64,000 bases of DNA from Agrocybe praecox (lineage: Eukaryota > Basidiomycota > Agaricomycetes > Agaricales > Agrocybaceae): assembly GCA_964017145.1 (NCBI GenBank), contig OZ024847.1:868001-932000 (forward strand), read 5' to 3'. Position 1 is the first letter of the stretch; each line of letters begins with the position of its first letter. This document shows positions 26,997 through 38,830 of the stretch, piece by piece. The translations under genes and the position numbers were made by a program. The notes under the pieces are model-generated. The model had not been told where the DNA came from. It did no database searches and saw only the letters and a list, made by a program, of their open reading frames with translations.

Positions 26997-28368
26997 CTAT
27001 ATGCGGACAAGCCACCCCATATACAAGATCTGTAGTAGTGCTTCGAAAAGGAGGAAGATGATGCGCCGCCGACGCTGAGCTTGGGTTACTGTTGCGGTTG
27101 CATTTGTTGCATTCGCACTCGACGCATCAGGTAAGATGACAGCGCGAAGTGAACGTAACTGATAAACAAACAAGTTGGAAATATAGATAATCGTTGAAAG
27201 GAATAAACTTACCAGAAAGAACGCATAGCCTGCGAAGAGATAGAGGAAGACCAAAGTCCATAAGGGACCTTTCAGGCCCAGGAACCCTGCAGAAATAGAG
27301 AATATGACGCTGGGAACGGGACTTAAACTTTATATATGCTGCAGTAATGTGTCTGATCGTACCCAACAAATTTATAACCACCATATGCAACTAAATCAGT
27401 GACCTGAGATGCCTGAATGTTTAGAATATAGCACCCGAGTTTAACGAAAGCGAAATCAAGAAGGACAACGGCGGTAGCTCGTGATGCTGATTCTCCTAAA
27501 ATCTAGACGACTGTTAGGATATTAACAATTTCATATAATCTGATGACATACGAGGGGAGAAAAGCGCTCGTTGATTCCTGCGTTTAACGTCGTAAGCAGG
27601 ATGTAGGTGAAGATGGCCATTACTATATGGGCATTGTATTTTAGCACAACGCGCAGAAATCTGATTCGGTTACTTACCAGGAATATACAAGTCCGGGCTA
27701 TTGATGTCTTCCCTTGGAGGCAGCCATTCTCCTTGCGCGCGAGGTCGCCGAAAGTATGTTTTGTGAGTCCAGGGAAAGAGAAGAAGTTGTAATTTTTTGA
27801 TGACGTAGGAATTCGAGACGTTGAAGTTATGTTTGATAGAATTTGAAGGAAGGAAAGATCCAAACTTTAAAATAATTAAATTAGACTACAATCATAATGG
27901 CGAATAAACGATACTTACATTCCGCTGCACATAGTCTTGTCCCGCCGCCACAGCACTATGTCCAAGTTGCATCCCCAGCTGTGCCGTCGCGCCATCGAGT
28001 CCCCAAGCCGCAAAGTCAGGACCTGGCATATGGCCCTGAGGCTGCTGTTGCATGGGTTGCATGGGTTGTTGGAGTGGATGCTGGGAGTGCTGTGGCTGAA
28101 GGTGATGCATATTCATCCCGGTTTGATATTGTGGTGGTATAGCTGGTTGTGAATGCTGGAATGGAGAGGTATACGCTGGAGCATGACTGGGATACGAGTG
28201 AGGTTGTAAATGAGGTTGACCTTGCACAGGTCCTGGTGCTGGTGAAGAAGAGAACCTTTGGTATCCTTGGGGCGACGCCGGCGTCGATGGCGGTTCAGGT
28301 ATGTACGCAGGGTGTGTTGGAACAGGGTGCCTCAATGGCGGGGGAGAGTGGGAACCATACTGGGACAT
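26997..28368 (-). CDS. YIF1-family ER-Golgi transport membrane protein
   Basis: Yip1-interacting factor of the early secretory pathway, acting with Yip1/Yos1 in COPII vesicle traffic. Exon 1 (27919-28368) begins MSQYGSHSPPPLRHPVP, a long proline/glutamine-rich cytosolic region, then the family signature LGMQLGHSAVAAGQDYVQRN. Exon 2 (27678-27864) continues FNVSNSYVIKKLQLLLFPW, the hallmark of YIF1. Exon 3 begins at 27622 (MAIFTYILLTTLNAGIN), the next exon gives LLDFAFVKLGCYILNIQ and VAYGGYKFVG, and the gene ends with FLLFEALLQILYMGWLVRI at 26997. Several C-terminal membrane helices are visible. The start is placed at the methionine of MSQYGS; an in-frame upstream ATG exists. This housekeeping gene marks the right border of the polyketide cluster. 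Confidence 0.9.
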
Positions 28369-29795
28369 CTCGACGCGATAATTTTGAGAAATAAAATAGA
28401 GAGAAAGAAACAACGACGGGCGTGCTCACCGTGCTGAACAGTGGCAACTTCAGCGCGCACGACGTGGAAGTCAGGTGCCTTCTAATTTAGACACAGCCAA
28501 ACAAATATAAAGTCCTCGGTTACCTCAATAACCGGTCCTTTTAGCAAAGTTCAAACTAAATATTACCGCACCTCATCGCTGTTCGCTTTTTGAAATTCTG
28601 CTCTCCTTTTCCTTGCCTTTTCCGATGCCTTTGCGATTACCTTTCCGTGAGTTTTTTTTTTTTGCAAAATTATCTCCGCTCATAAGTTGCCACTCAACAT
28701 TTGGAGGATGAAGCAAATACTATATCAAGTGCAAATGTTGTTTCAGACTTACATGAATAGGTCAAAGGTCGATATGGACAGGAAGAATTGGTTTGTAAAG
28801 GCGAAACAAAGGAAAAACAACAAAAGCAAACGTTTTCTCAAAACTTATGACTAATTGTCTGGGAGACAGAACCTTGCTTTTGCCTTGATCCCAACTCCCA
28901 ACCTCTTCCTCACTCTGTCGATCTGCTAAACGCCATGACTAAATTTATCCTTTACAACGTTCCATTTGTAAGTGGACGGGTTTAATGCCCTTTTATTTTC
29001 TTCATAAAAAGTGATATCTCCCCGTTGACTCCCAATTGCCTTATAGTACAGCCTCGGATCGGGACCTTTTAGCCTCCGTTGTTTGGCCAGAAGTCAAACA
29101 TAGCGAAGCCTCACCGTTGCACCTCGATTGAACTGCATCCGGTATAACGTTGCTGAGATGTAACTGTCGTCTGCAACTCGCAACTGTGTCTTTGTCTCCA
29201 GCGTTCATTCTTATCCTTACTAAACCTGCCTTATCCTTATGTGTTGAAAACCGAGCAGCGCAGACTATGGTACAAGCACGGCACCATGGTAGGAAACCCT
29301 TTCTTCTGTAACTTGTTGCTTTTTTGTCTGTCTTATTTTCATACTTGACAGACCTCGACTTGGGCTTGTGCCTCTGCACCATCGTGCTTGATACGCTACG
29401 AGAACTGAGGTCTCCTTCACATTCGACTCGTCATTTTAAAATACGAAAGTCAAATTAGTCCTGGGTACTCCGTTCACAGTCTGATTTTTCCTTTATAATG
29501 TGGAGCCCGCCTCTTGACTCCCAGTTATCTGCTTGCCGCATGCCTTTTCTCAAGGAGCGGAAGGTGTATCAATACCTCAGAGCCAAAGCATCAAGAGGCG
29601 GAAGAACGAATGATCATCGATCATCGATCAAGGAGTCTGGATCATCCTTGTCGAGGTGTAAAAGCACTCCCTTTTATTCATAGGTGGACCTGATCACCCC
29701 ATCGAAGAGCAAAAACCTGGTTGCTGTTGCCTGCAGTGGTATATAAACTCCAGGCGATCGCGAGTGATTTGCAACATTCTTTCCCCTTCGCTTCA
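28369..29795. other. Intergenic, YIF1 promoter and upstream of DUF6534 copy 2
   Basis: 1.4 kb between two divergent starts. The frame at 29041-29382 (minus) and others are short and unrecognised. Contains a short run of the repeated heptamer ATCATCG near 29.61 kb. No other structure seen. Confidence 0.5.
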
Positions 29796-31183
29796 ATGTA
29801 TTTATCACGGTCGGACTTCGACAATGCATCGACAGTCTTGGACTTGGATGGAACTGCTCCTTCGCTCCTTAATCCTTTGGCTCCAATGGCATACTTCCCT
29901 CCTTCTCTTTCTTTTGACATAACACTCGCGACATACGTCCTGGTCGCAACGTTATCTGTACGTATTGCTTCGTTGACTCGCAACATTTGGTTTTCACCGG
30001 GATTTTTAGGTCATGGTCTGGGACATTTTGCATACCATTACCGCCGATTACACTCTTTTGATCAAACATAGAATAACGATTCCAACCATTGTATACTTTA
30101 TCTCAAGGTTTGTAGTCTTCTTGATGCTATTCTCTTTCTTCTGACCTTCCTTTTCATTAGGTTGTCAACTTTGGGGTTCATACTGACCACCACGATGTTC
30201 AATAGTATGTTATCGAACCTTTTTATACCTTTTATAAACCACCTAACATTTCGATGTTATTTCAAGCTGCTCCTATTGGAAATTGTCAAATGTGGGCGAA
30301 ATTGATAATGTGGACGTGCATTATTGCAGTCCCATCATCTTCTCTTCTCTTCTTTTTGCGCGTGCGGGCATTGTATAAGGACCACAAAATCGTCGTCGCT
30401 TTTTTCTTTTTGCTGTGGCTGGGAGTTTGTGGAGTAGGAGTGATCAGTACGAGAGACCTGTCTGGATCCACCATCGGTCCTACCCGGTACTGCGTATCAC
30501 CTACTACTCCTCGGTTTGCATACCTACTAGGTGTGGCCGTTTTGGTCAACGATACGCTCACCTTACTGGCGACTTCCTGGAGTCTGTTGAGCCACAGCAA
30601 TGTCGGAGATAAAAGGCCCTTCCTTCAGCGCCTTCGAACCACTCTTCTTGGATCCAATCTTCCAACCTTTTCCAGATCTCTCTTGCAAGATGGCCAAAAA
30701 TACTACTTGTAAGTTAGTCGATCTTGTCTCGTCTAACACCCGTTCTTATTTGTTTTTAGGACAACATCAGGCTTCGCACTGCTCGTGACTATCACTCTTT
30801 CCTTAGACGTTGTTCCCGTTCCCTTTCGGGGCGTAGTAGGCACCCCAGACATCATACTCCTCAACATCATGGCATGTCGAGTTTTCCGAAACACAAAATT
30901 AGGCATATACCAAGAAGGGCCAGAAGCTACCCTCATCAGAGTGGCAAATGGAATCAGCCCGGTTGGGTCTACCGGCGTCGTGCCTATAAACGATCCCTTT
31001 GCTAGCAACTTCGTATACCCAAGAGTACCCACACCATGCTTTGATGCCTCTCGGGGTGTCCAACCAGCCATTGTCGTGAATTATACACAATCCGTAGAAA
31101 AGGATTCATCATCAAATATACCCTCTTCATACCCCTATACCCACCAACCTGATCCCCATTTGCGTACTGTGTGGTACGAATGA
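29796..31183 (+). CDS. DUF6534-type seven-transmembrane protein (copy 2)
   Basis: Family member at the left end of the plus-strand array. Starts MYLSRSDFDNAS at 29796 and carries the conserved head LLNPLAPMAYFPPSLSFDIT. The next exon reads VWDILHTITADYTLLIKHR to YFISR, then a short exon LSTLGFILTTTMFN. The main exon holds SSSLLFFLRVRALYKDHKIV, STIGPTRYC and VLVNDTLTLLATSW, ending FSRSLLQDGQKYYL at a donor near 30.71 kb. The last exon has LDVVPVPFRGVVGTPDIILL, MACRVFRNTKLGIYQEGPEA and a proline/serine-rich tail ending at 31183. Five to six introns at family-conserved sites. Function unknown; topology suggests a seven-helix plasma-membrane protein with a cytosolic C-terminus. It lacks the upstream blocks shared by the later array copies. 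Confidence 0.88.
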
Positions 31184-32342
31184 ACGGGCACAGTTCGGAA
31201 TTGATACCTACTATATCATGGAAATCAATATTACCTCCTCAGTGCTGTAGAACGGCCCCATTACTCTACTTACTGGTTTTTGTATGGCACTGTAATTAAG
31301 CTCATTTCACGCTACTTGCTCATTATTAGGGCCTACCATGTATGTACAATATTTTAACTATGTAATAATGTATGTAGGTGAAATATTGCCGTTGTATTTC
31401 AGTATCGCACCAGCGATATTTCTGATTCAACTCAGATCACAGTGTAGATGTTGGACGATGCATTTTATTTTCCAACATTCTGACAGCAGTTTGAATTTCG
31501 GGCGCAGAATATTTGAAGCTGAGCTTGGAGCATGGGTGCACGCGCGCGTCAGGATTTTTCGAAAACTCCATCATCATCTTGCTCCAAGGCCAGTACTACC
31601 CACAGAACAAAAAGCTCACTGGCCAGCAATGGTATGCAAATATCACACTTTACACGCTTATTCTTTGCTTAGATGAGACAGGAAGTACTCGCTCATATGC
31701 TCACATAGTGCCTCATCTGAATTCAAGAATGACTTGCGGGTGCTTTTGGGTGCTGTGGCTCGTAACCCTGGCGGCCTTTGTTCTGAAGCCTTGATGCTTG
31801 AAAATTGAAGATTGAAGTATCGGTCTCGAGTACTGTTTGTGCTCCGAATCCTGAATAGCACAGCCCTCCGCGTATACTTAGAAAATTTTCAGTCTTCATT
31901 GATGATTGTACACACAAGGTGAGTACTTTCTGATGAGCCTCCATCATAACTAATAACTTGCATGGATGACAGGTCCTACTACCTAGTCGTCATCTTGCGC
32001 TTCTGCACACCACTTCATATCATACGCAAGCTCGACGAGACCCGAAGCAGTTTATACGAAGCAGTTGATCTACTGAGCTCGCTGCTCAAGCGGCACACCA
32101 GCTCCAGGCCTCATGTGTAGCCTTGTACTACTTCGTCGGTCTACGAACATCCCGACATGGCAATGCGCCTTTATTGTCTACCAAAAGGTAACCGTTATGT
32201 TATATATCACTGCGAAAGTATCAAGCTCAAACAGGCATCAACTAATCAGCTCCAGCTGATTGCTCTCGTAGAGACCAAGTTATCTGGAACGAGAATATTT
32301 ATTGTACGTTCAATAGTGATCGTATCAAAAAAACGTCTAGTT
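31184..32342. other. Intergenic with possible old DUF6534 debris
   Basis: Around 31.72-31.80 kb a frame reads CGCFWVLWLVTLAAFVLKP, which can be laid against the FFAFMWLAVLAA helix of the DUF6534 genes, and near 31.97 kb there is a DRSYYLVV segment recalling the DGQKYYL exon end. Both are short and could be chance. At 32154-32198 there is a block resembling the upstream region of DUF6534 copy 3 (see separate entry). Confidence 0.35.
32187..32198 (+). promoter_or_regulatory. Conserved upstream block of the DUF6534 array (relic copy)
   Basis: GGTAACCGTTAT, preceded by GGCAATGCGCCTTTATT at 32159. The same pair occurs upstream of DUF6534 copy 3 (39.31-39.35 kb) with a single change. Here it stands about 155 bp before a decayed DUF6534 copy. 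Function as a regulatory site is not shown; it at least marks duplicated promoter sequence. Confidence 0.5.
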
Positions 32343-32680
32343 ATTGGTGCAGGTGACGCTCGAGACCTATATTACAGTTGCTGTGCTAGCGGTAAGCGAC
32401 CGCATCCCTTCTTTTTGCTCCTTTACGTGTTTCATTAATGCTCCGAAGATAGATTATGGTTTGGGATATTTTGCACACCGGCATTCTTATGACCAAACAT
32501 GAATTAGGCTTCCTACCGTTGTGTACTTTATGTCCAGGTGGGCTTCATCTAAACCATATTGTTTGATGACACTTTCTCTTTGTCCTGACTCAATCAATCG
32601 TTAGGCTGCCCACTTTTGCTACTGTTCTAGCTCTTACGACCGACGGTTCTCAGGATGCCATCCGGGATGAGTATTCAGGT
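32343..32680 (+). pseudogene. Decayed DUF6534 gene fragment
   Basis: Three short blocks follow each other in the order of the family's first exons. A segment ending VTLETYITVAVLAV stops at a donor-like site; a piece at about 32455-32535 reads MVWDILHTG then MTKHELGF, missing residues found in the intact copies (VWDILHTVGTDYVLLTKHK); and a third reads RLPTFATVLALTT where intact genes have LSTFGSLLVLTIF. The reading frame is broken and the large central exon is absent, because repeat sequence takes over after 32.7 kb. Clearly non-functional as it stands. Confidence 0.7.
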
Positions 32681-32730
32681 TGATCCCCGTACGACTGGAA
32701 GATTAATGGCCCTCCTCGTATATTTACATT

Positions 32731-32890
32731 TTTGCCGAATGCATCGTGTGTATTCTTGTCTTTGCTGACGGCAGCACCCGAATATTTGAACTTGGCAAAA
32801 AAAAACATCATGTTGTCGGAGTCGGATTCTGACGATCTGTCCAAACCGCCTTCTACATCAGCTTGCTGCGCACGTTTGCACTCGTGCCCA
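32731..32890. repeat. Dispersed repeat, left copy
   Basis: Shares interrupted but collinear similarity with 38707-38830: TTGCCGAATGC at the start, then a CTTTGCYGACGG block with CACCCGAA or GACCCGAA, GATCTGTCCAA, and an AACTTGCT or CAGCTTGCT segment. Same orientation in both places. Probably two fragments of an old transposon; no coding capacity recognised. Confidence 0.55.
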
Positions 32891-33486
32891 TGATAGCTGA
32901 TACCGCCATTTATCATGCCAAATTTCTGACTTTTTCTATCTGAAGAAGACTGCCTTCTTATCTATACTTACACAGCACTTCTCCAGGTCAAGCAAAGGTC
33001 AAGCATAGGCCACCACCTTGACGGTCTTATTCAATTTACGAGAGTCACGGGCATCTGAATACTCTGAGATTTCAGAAAATCAAGGGCCGCTCTCTGATCA
33101 TCGTTGTGAAGGCAAGGTACGTGACGATAATCTGGAGAGTGATGATAACTAACGATGATTCAAACATCAAGATGTTTGGACGTGTAACCCTGTGCGTATT
33201 TATGGTACACTACTCAGCGTCAAACTACTCTCAAAGCTTTTTATGAATTCTCCTGGTGTTCTAGGTGACGTATACAGCTTCGTACTTGCTATGCAGGTAT
33301 TAGCCCGGGCAGAGTCCTTAGCACAGTTCTCAGAATGCCGTCCGTTATGCCGCACGGTGGACTGAAGGTTCTGACTAGATATTGTATCAATAAGTAGTGA
33401 TAAGATCGTCGTATTTTTCTCTTTCGGATATTCACTAGCAGGTCGAGCTTCCTTGGGCGTACGACTAAAAACTTATTTCTGGCCTT

Positions 33487-33518
33487 CACCCCGGCGATTT
33501 CAACTTTTGGGGTCACAC
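33487..33518 (-). repeat. Inverted repeat arm, left (partner 38655-38686)
   Basis: The reverse complement of this 32 bp matches 38655-38686 at 30 of 32 positions; the shared core reads CAAAAGTTGAAATYGCCGGGG. Weaker similarity continues outward on the AT-rich side of each arm for roughly 60-100 bp. It may be the ends of one large element or two oppositely oriented fragments of the same family. Confidence 0.7.
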
Positions 33519-33519
33519 C

Positions 33520-34974
33520 AAAACCTCATAAAATCTATGATTTTATTGTGTGATTTTTACTTGGTGGAAAACATCAATAAAAACTTAAACTTTAGTCAGC
33601 TCGGCTCGGCAATGTAAACTAAAATAAAATATGGCGATATTCTCTTACAAAAAACCATGTATGAAATCCGGGTATTTGGGTAACCGTAATAGTGAATTAA
33701 AAATTAAAATTTCATATCATGCTTCTGACAAGTCCTAATTAAAAATATAATGAAAGACGAAACTACATTTAAAACTAAGATTTTTCATCGGAGCTTCGGT
33801 ATATTAAATATTGCGGATATTCTCCATGTTTTCGGCACACATCAAAATGGAAAGAAAAAATGTATTTTTTACCTAACTGATATCAGGCGTAGGACCATCG
33901 TACGCCTGGCGTACGCCCGGAGAAAAGATGTGAGGTCCTATAGCGCTCGCGGCCCAGCTTCATGGTAGCTATAAATAGAACTAGGTAGCCCTAGGTGCAA
34001 GATGCGGGATGTGTGTGCTTACTCCTGAGAGATTTAAGATCACTGCAAGGCCAATCTTTGAATTTATGGCACTCAACGTGTGAGACGACGGAATGGAATT
34101 TTTTACATGATGCGCCTTGTGTTGAGGTTTTATTTTCTGTATGCTCCTTGCAATCGAAACAATAGAGGTGGCCGGAAAAAATTCACGACATGTCAGGAAT
34201 GTCCATATTTCTCTGCGTTTAGAAGATCTATATTTTTAGCGGGGCAGGAAGGTGAAAGCGGGGGATACTTGAGCACGGCGTTGACGGTTGACGCGGACAC
34301 ATTGACGATCAAATAAATAGAAGGGCTGTTCTATTTTTACATGGTGTAGGTAGGTAACTGTAGGTTATTGTTTCCGCCGCTATTGTTTGCAATGAAATTT
34401 TTGCAACTACGTTGCAACAGATTTTGACGTATCCACCTCTAGTATTCTTGGAGACCGTCTATAAAAATATAGTGCCATGATTAATGAAGCTTGAAGCTTG
34501 CAGCCTCAGGTGCACATATAACGGATGAGCTATGGCATTGCAGTGTACGCCGGTAGTACTAGCATAGTGTTTAATCTTACTATTTTAAGTGATTACCCTC
34601 TAAAAATAAATTTGCTGTCCTCTTGGGTGTATATTCTACGTGCATATATGGTTAATTTACTATCATATAATATGTAGCAGCTTGTGCCAACCCCAACTCA
34701 TAATGCGCGTGGGAAAACGCTCCAAAGCGCACGCGTCAAAGCCTGCCATGTTCCTAAGGCCCAGTCTTTATTCAAAGCGCAGATTATTTTTTTTCGCATT
34801 GTATATGGACAAATCCTTATAAATCACTTTAATCTTCAAAATTCCCGTCCACAGAACGCAAAAATCCCGAGGGCTTTACAGATTCCTGACAAAATAGATG
34901 TCCGGCGCCCAGGCCGCGTGGGATATTTGACGGCACAGCCACAATCCGCTGCCCAAGCCGCGTCATCAGTGGTT
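33520..34974. other. AT-rich intergenic stretch
   Basis: No gene recognised. Strongly AT-rich at 33.52-33.80 kb, next to the inverted-repeat arm, consistent with transposon debris. Small frames at 33750-33968 and 34080-34316 lack domain features. Confidence 0.5.
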
Positions 34975-35345
34975 CCTTATTCTTACCACTACCACTACCA
35001 TCCACCCCCACCGTCCGCCACCACCACTTCCTGTCGCCACTACGCCGCAACGATGACGACGACACAAACGACGACACAACCACAACGATGACGACGACAC
35101 GACGCGGACGACGATAACGACGATGGGAACGACGATAACGACGATGGGAACGACGATGACGACGATTACGACGGCGCCGCAAACAACGCGAACAACGACG
35201 GCGCCAACCACGCGAACAACGACAACAACGGACGAGCACGACAAAGCCCGAACGGAGTCGCCGCGACGCAACCGTCGCCTTCGATAGACGCCAGCGAACG
35301 AGTCGACGATATAGGACGATGAAGGTGGTAGGTCCACAGGCTGGC
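34975..35345. repeat. Low-complexity CGA/ACC-rich triplet tract
   Basis: Begins with ACC-rich sequence (repeated ACTACC units near 34.99 kb) and passes into imperfect CGA/ACGACGAT repeats up to about 35.27 kb, including tandem copies of ACGATAACGACGATGGGA near 35.11-35.16 kb. The minus-strand open frame across it is a product of the repeat bias and not a gene. Confidence 0.75.
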
Positions 35346-35640
35346 TGCAGTCCCCCTTCCCCCACTTCCACCCCCCTCTTCCCCTGCTCTCCCATCCATC
35401 TCCTCCTCCACCACCACCCTTCCCTTCCATCTATATTCCTCTTCCCATCTCCTTCCTCTTCCCATCTCCTTCCTCTTCCCATCTCCTTCCTCTTCCCATC
35501 TCTTCCCATCTCCTTCCTCTTCCCATCTCCTTCCTCTTCCCATCTCCTTCCTCTTCCCCCTCCATCTCTCTTTCTGTCCCTCATCTCTCTGCCCTATCCC
35601 CTTTCCCTCTGTCCTCTCTCTTCTATATCCTCTTCCTCCC
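35345..35640. repeat. Polypyrimidine tract with 17-bp minisatellite
   Basis: About 300 bp in which the plus strand is almost purely C and T. Between about 35.44 and 35.56 kb the unit CCTTCCTCTTCCCATCT recurs in tandem about six times, with one shortened unit near 35.50 kb. Such strand-asymmetric tracts can adopt triplex structure and vary in copy number. The long frames across it encode only repetitive charged or Pro/Ser-rich peptides. Confidence 0.88.
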
Positions 35641-38600
35641 TATTTTGTCCAATTAAATAGGTATATAAATATTTGGTACTTTCCTTACACATTCCTCGGT
35701 ACTGCTCTACCCTCGCACAATAAATTTCTAAACACATAAATTTATACAATCAAGCTTGAACCACCCCCTCTGTATAATTTTTGACTTTCCAGTCAAAATA
35801 TAAGATATAAAAATTGAACGGAATTGAAACCTCCTATCAATCAGACACTCCTAGACAGAAGGCTCATGGGCCACGACTACGTCGTGTTGTAATGTCGGTA
35901 TGAGAAGGATGTATTTTATTTTGAATTCTCTCTGTAGTTAAATTATCATAATATGGGTTTGTGGTTTCGTGGTGATTTTACAGCGTCGTGGCATGCCGCG
36001 TGATGGGAGCCGCCGAAGGCGCGTCGGACTAGTGCTGCCGCAGAGTGAGGTGCAGTTGGCTTTGCAGCCGTTTTGTGGCGCTGCATCACACTTTGTAACG
36101 CAGTGGCTTCGAAGTCACTGCAAATTTTGCTCTCATTTTGTCTTCATCGAGTTAAACATATGTACTATATGTACTTACTATTCCGTTCAAAAAAGCAGAA
36201 GAATTTTGTCCGGATAACTCTTTTGGAGAGGAGAGAAGAAAATTCGAGAAGAAAATGTCACTGAATGTCAACTGAATGTGCTTGAAAAGTACAGAATACT
36301 AAGGTAGACTATATACCTACAATCAGGGCCCTTTTCCGGGACAATTTGACCCTCCAGGAGGAAAAATGAGTAATAATACCGACGGGAACAACATTATTCG
36401 GTTCATATGCACTAGACTGTGCAGTGCAGCGTGTCGGAGATCAATATCTCGCAGTGCAGTCACAGTCACTGCAAAGTCACTGCACTGCGGCGGCAGCTCG
36501 GCCACATTCGGGGTTAGTCGAAGTCGCGTCTTGCGCACACCCTCCATGTTGTTTGCGCTAAGCCCTACCCTTCTCGGAGAAACCACCTGGAATACCCTTC
36601 TGATGTGTTCTCAAAGGTCAGAGGACCGAATCATCTCTGGTGGCTGCTTTTCCGAGTCCACATTTGGTCGTCGAGAAAAACCTTTCCTTCCTCACGCTCT
36701 CTCCAGCATCGTTGGCCGTTAACCCAATATTCAGATCGGATTCATGTCGACCATGCGCCTACCTGCCGCTAAATTCTCTCAATCTTCATGGTAGAGGATG
36801 TTACTACGGCCGTTGTCCAATGTAGGCCCCCGCTGGCGGCGAGATTCATATATATAGGTAAGTATATGGGCACATTTTCTATTGTTTGGGGGCTATTGTC
36901 GCTGAAAAGCCAAGTTATTAGAGAATTCTGGTAAAGAGAATGCATGCAGCGAACAATAGTAGGATTGTGCGCCGAAATTACGCATGTATGCTGGCATGAA
37001 GTACGTATTCCGTTCAGTGCATTTAAAATCTTCGAATTGACGTTACAGGAATCTCCTACCAGACACCCCAAAGAAAAAGGTGAGTTTTCCTTCAGTGAGT
37101 GTGGGCTTTTTTTAGGTAGTTAGCTCCTATTGTATGTTCTCGGTACGATAGTTTGCATGTAGTAGTGTATGCCTTCCAAATTAACATTTAGTAATGCTTG
37201 GAAAGCATAAACGAGTACTATTTAAATGGACACTGTTATTTGCGGCGAGGGAATGATATGAATTTACTATTTTTTAAATAACAAATTTCAAAGACGATCG
37301 CTCCCCCCGAAAGTACTAAAATATGGTGTCTGTAGGTAATGTTTATGTATGCTTGGGGAAACAAAATCATGCCGCCGCTTCTATCCACAGTGGTGAGGTT
37401 GGAAGACACCACCACCAATTATATCGTCCATAGATGGATACCGAGGATCCTGTGGGTCAAGTGACATACATCTGGTGTGGACTGTGACTGTTTTGGGCGA
37501 ATTAGGAGTCATCAAATGGAATCGGCCGCGTAGTAGGACATGTAAATAAGTTCAGATGTCCGTTGCGCGGACGATATCGACAGAGACAATTGCTCTGTTG
37601 TTACTAAAATAGCACAGCGACAACAGCCGAGTACTTTTTTTTAGCCGACGCTCAACCGACGCTGTGTCTTTTGTTAGTAGTGACGACATGGTCTAAAAAT
37701 AAAATACACCCAAATTCCTTATATCTGTCGTCTCAAGGTCTCATTCACAAGTCCCCCACCCTCAACGTTCAACATTCAATGTTGCAATTTTTAACATCTA
37801 GTAATCATGGCGTCTACTATAACCTCAATTCCAGTTTCCGTGTTTTGCAAGTTCACCACCCCTACTACTAGATGCGTCTGATTTCCATAATACTCCAATC
37901 GAGCCGCTTCTCAAGATCGCTAACTGCGTATTTTTCTTGGTATAGGACGCTGTTGTGATTGGCTGCAAAATTTTGCTGGACCCGACGGTCACCTAGAAGT
38001 CTCAAAAAAAGCAAGAAACTCCAGAAATTCAACGAAGAGGTGCGCTTTCTCTTAAATTGGGGAGTTATTCTATGATAATGACTCATATCGTTGCTATTAG
38101 CCTTTGGATAGTTTTCCTCAGCTAAACCAATATAATCACAGCTGGCCACGGGAGGTGATGATGACCCTTGCACTCCAAAATACCAGTGCTGCTGCTAAAA
38201 ATAGTTCGGAAGTCAGCGACGTAGGTAGTATCTGTTTAGCTGCAACTTATCGGCAGTCGTGCGCTGGTCGTACGATCATCCTACGCATGATTTCAGCTTG
38301 AAAAAAATTTATGATTTTTCTTAAGATTGTGTAATCGACAAAAAGGGTAAGAAATATTATAATCTCACACCAACCGAAAGTGTATATAAATCTGAAAGCT
38401 TTTTTTATCATTTTCGGAAAGATGGCATTAATTATTTTTCTCTTTAGAGAACAAAATCTCAAACTAGTCTAATTATTCAACGTTTTCGGTTCGCCCAAAC
38501 TTAAAATTTTGAACAACATTACAGTAGACCAAAAATCTGATCCATTAATCTTAGTTTATAATGCCGAACTGATTTCTAATAAATATAAATTTTATTTATC

Positions 38601-38654
38601 AATTTAAACAGAAAATGTACGTGTGATAAAAAGCGGAGTTTTTAGGAGGTTTTC
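35641..38654. other. Gene-poor intergenic stretch
   Basis: No gene supported. A small cluster of inverted AGTGCAGT/ACTGCACT words sits at 36.41-36.50 kb and related CAGTG words near 36.10 kb. 37.1-38.6 kb is AT-rich. Frames up to about 118 codons are present without recognisable content. Confidence 0.5.
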
Positions 38655-38686
38655 GTGTGACCTCAAAAGTTGAAATTGCCGGGGTG
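38655..38686 (+). repeat. Inverted repeat arm, right (partner 33487-33518)
   Basis: Matches the reverse complement of 33487-33518 with two mismatches. It directly precedes the right copy of the dispersed repeat at 38707-38830, whereas the left arm lies about 0.6 kb to the right of the left copy, so the pair has been rearranged. Confidence 0.7.
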
Positions 38687-38706
38687 CTTTCTATACATGT
38701 TACTTT

Positions 38707-38830
38707 CTTGCCGAATGCGGCATGTGCTGTGTTCCAATCTTTGCCGACGGGACCCGAACAAGTCCGTGCTCTGATGATCTGTCCAACCCTTCCTCTCCTC
38801 ATCAACTTGCTTCACACCTATGCACACCTA
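38707..38830. repeat. Dispersed repeat, right copy
   Basis: Collinear with 32731-32890 in the same orientation; the shared words are TTGCCGAATGC, CTTTGCCGACGG, ACCCGAA, GATCTGTCCAA and AACTTGCT. The spacing between words is shorter here by about 30 bp. Confidence 0.55.

Noticed and set aside
34829..35584. 251-codon minus-strand frame through the repeat region
   Set aside because: The predicted peptide is Gly/Arg/Glu repeats and Val/Arg runs produced by the CGA triplets and the minisatellite, with no start context or splice support.
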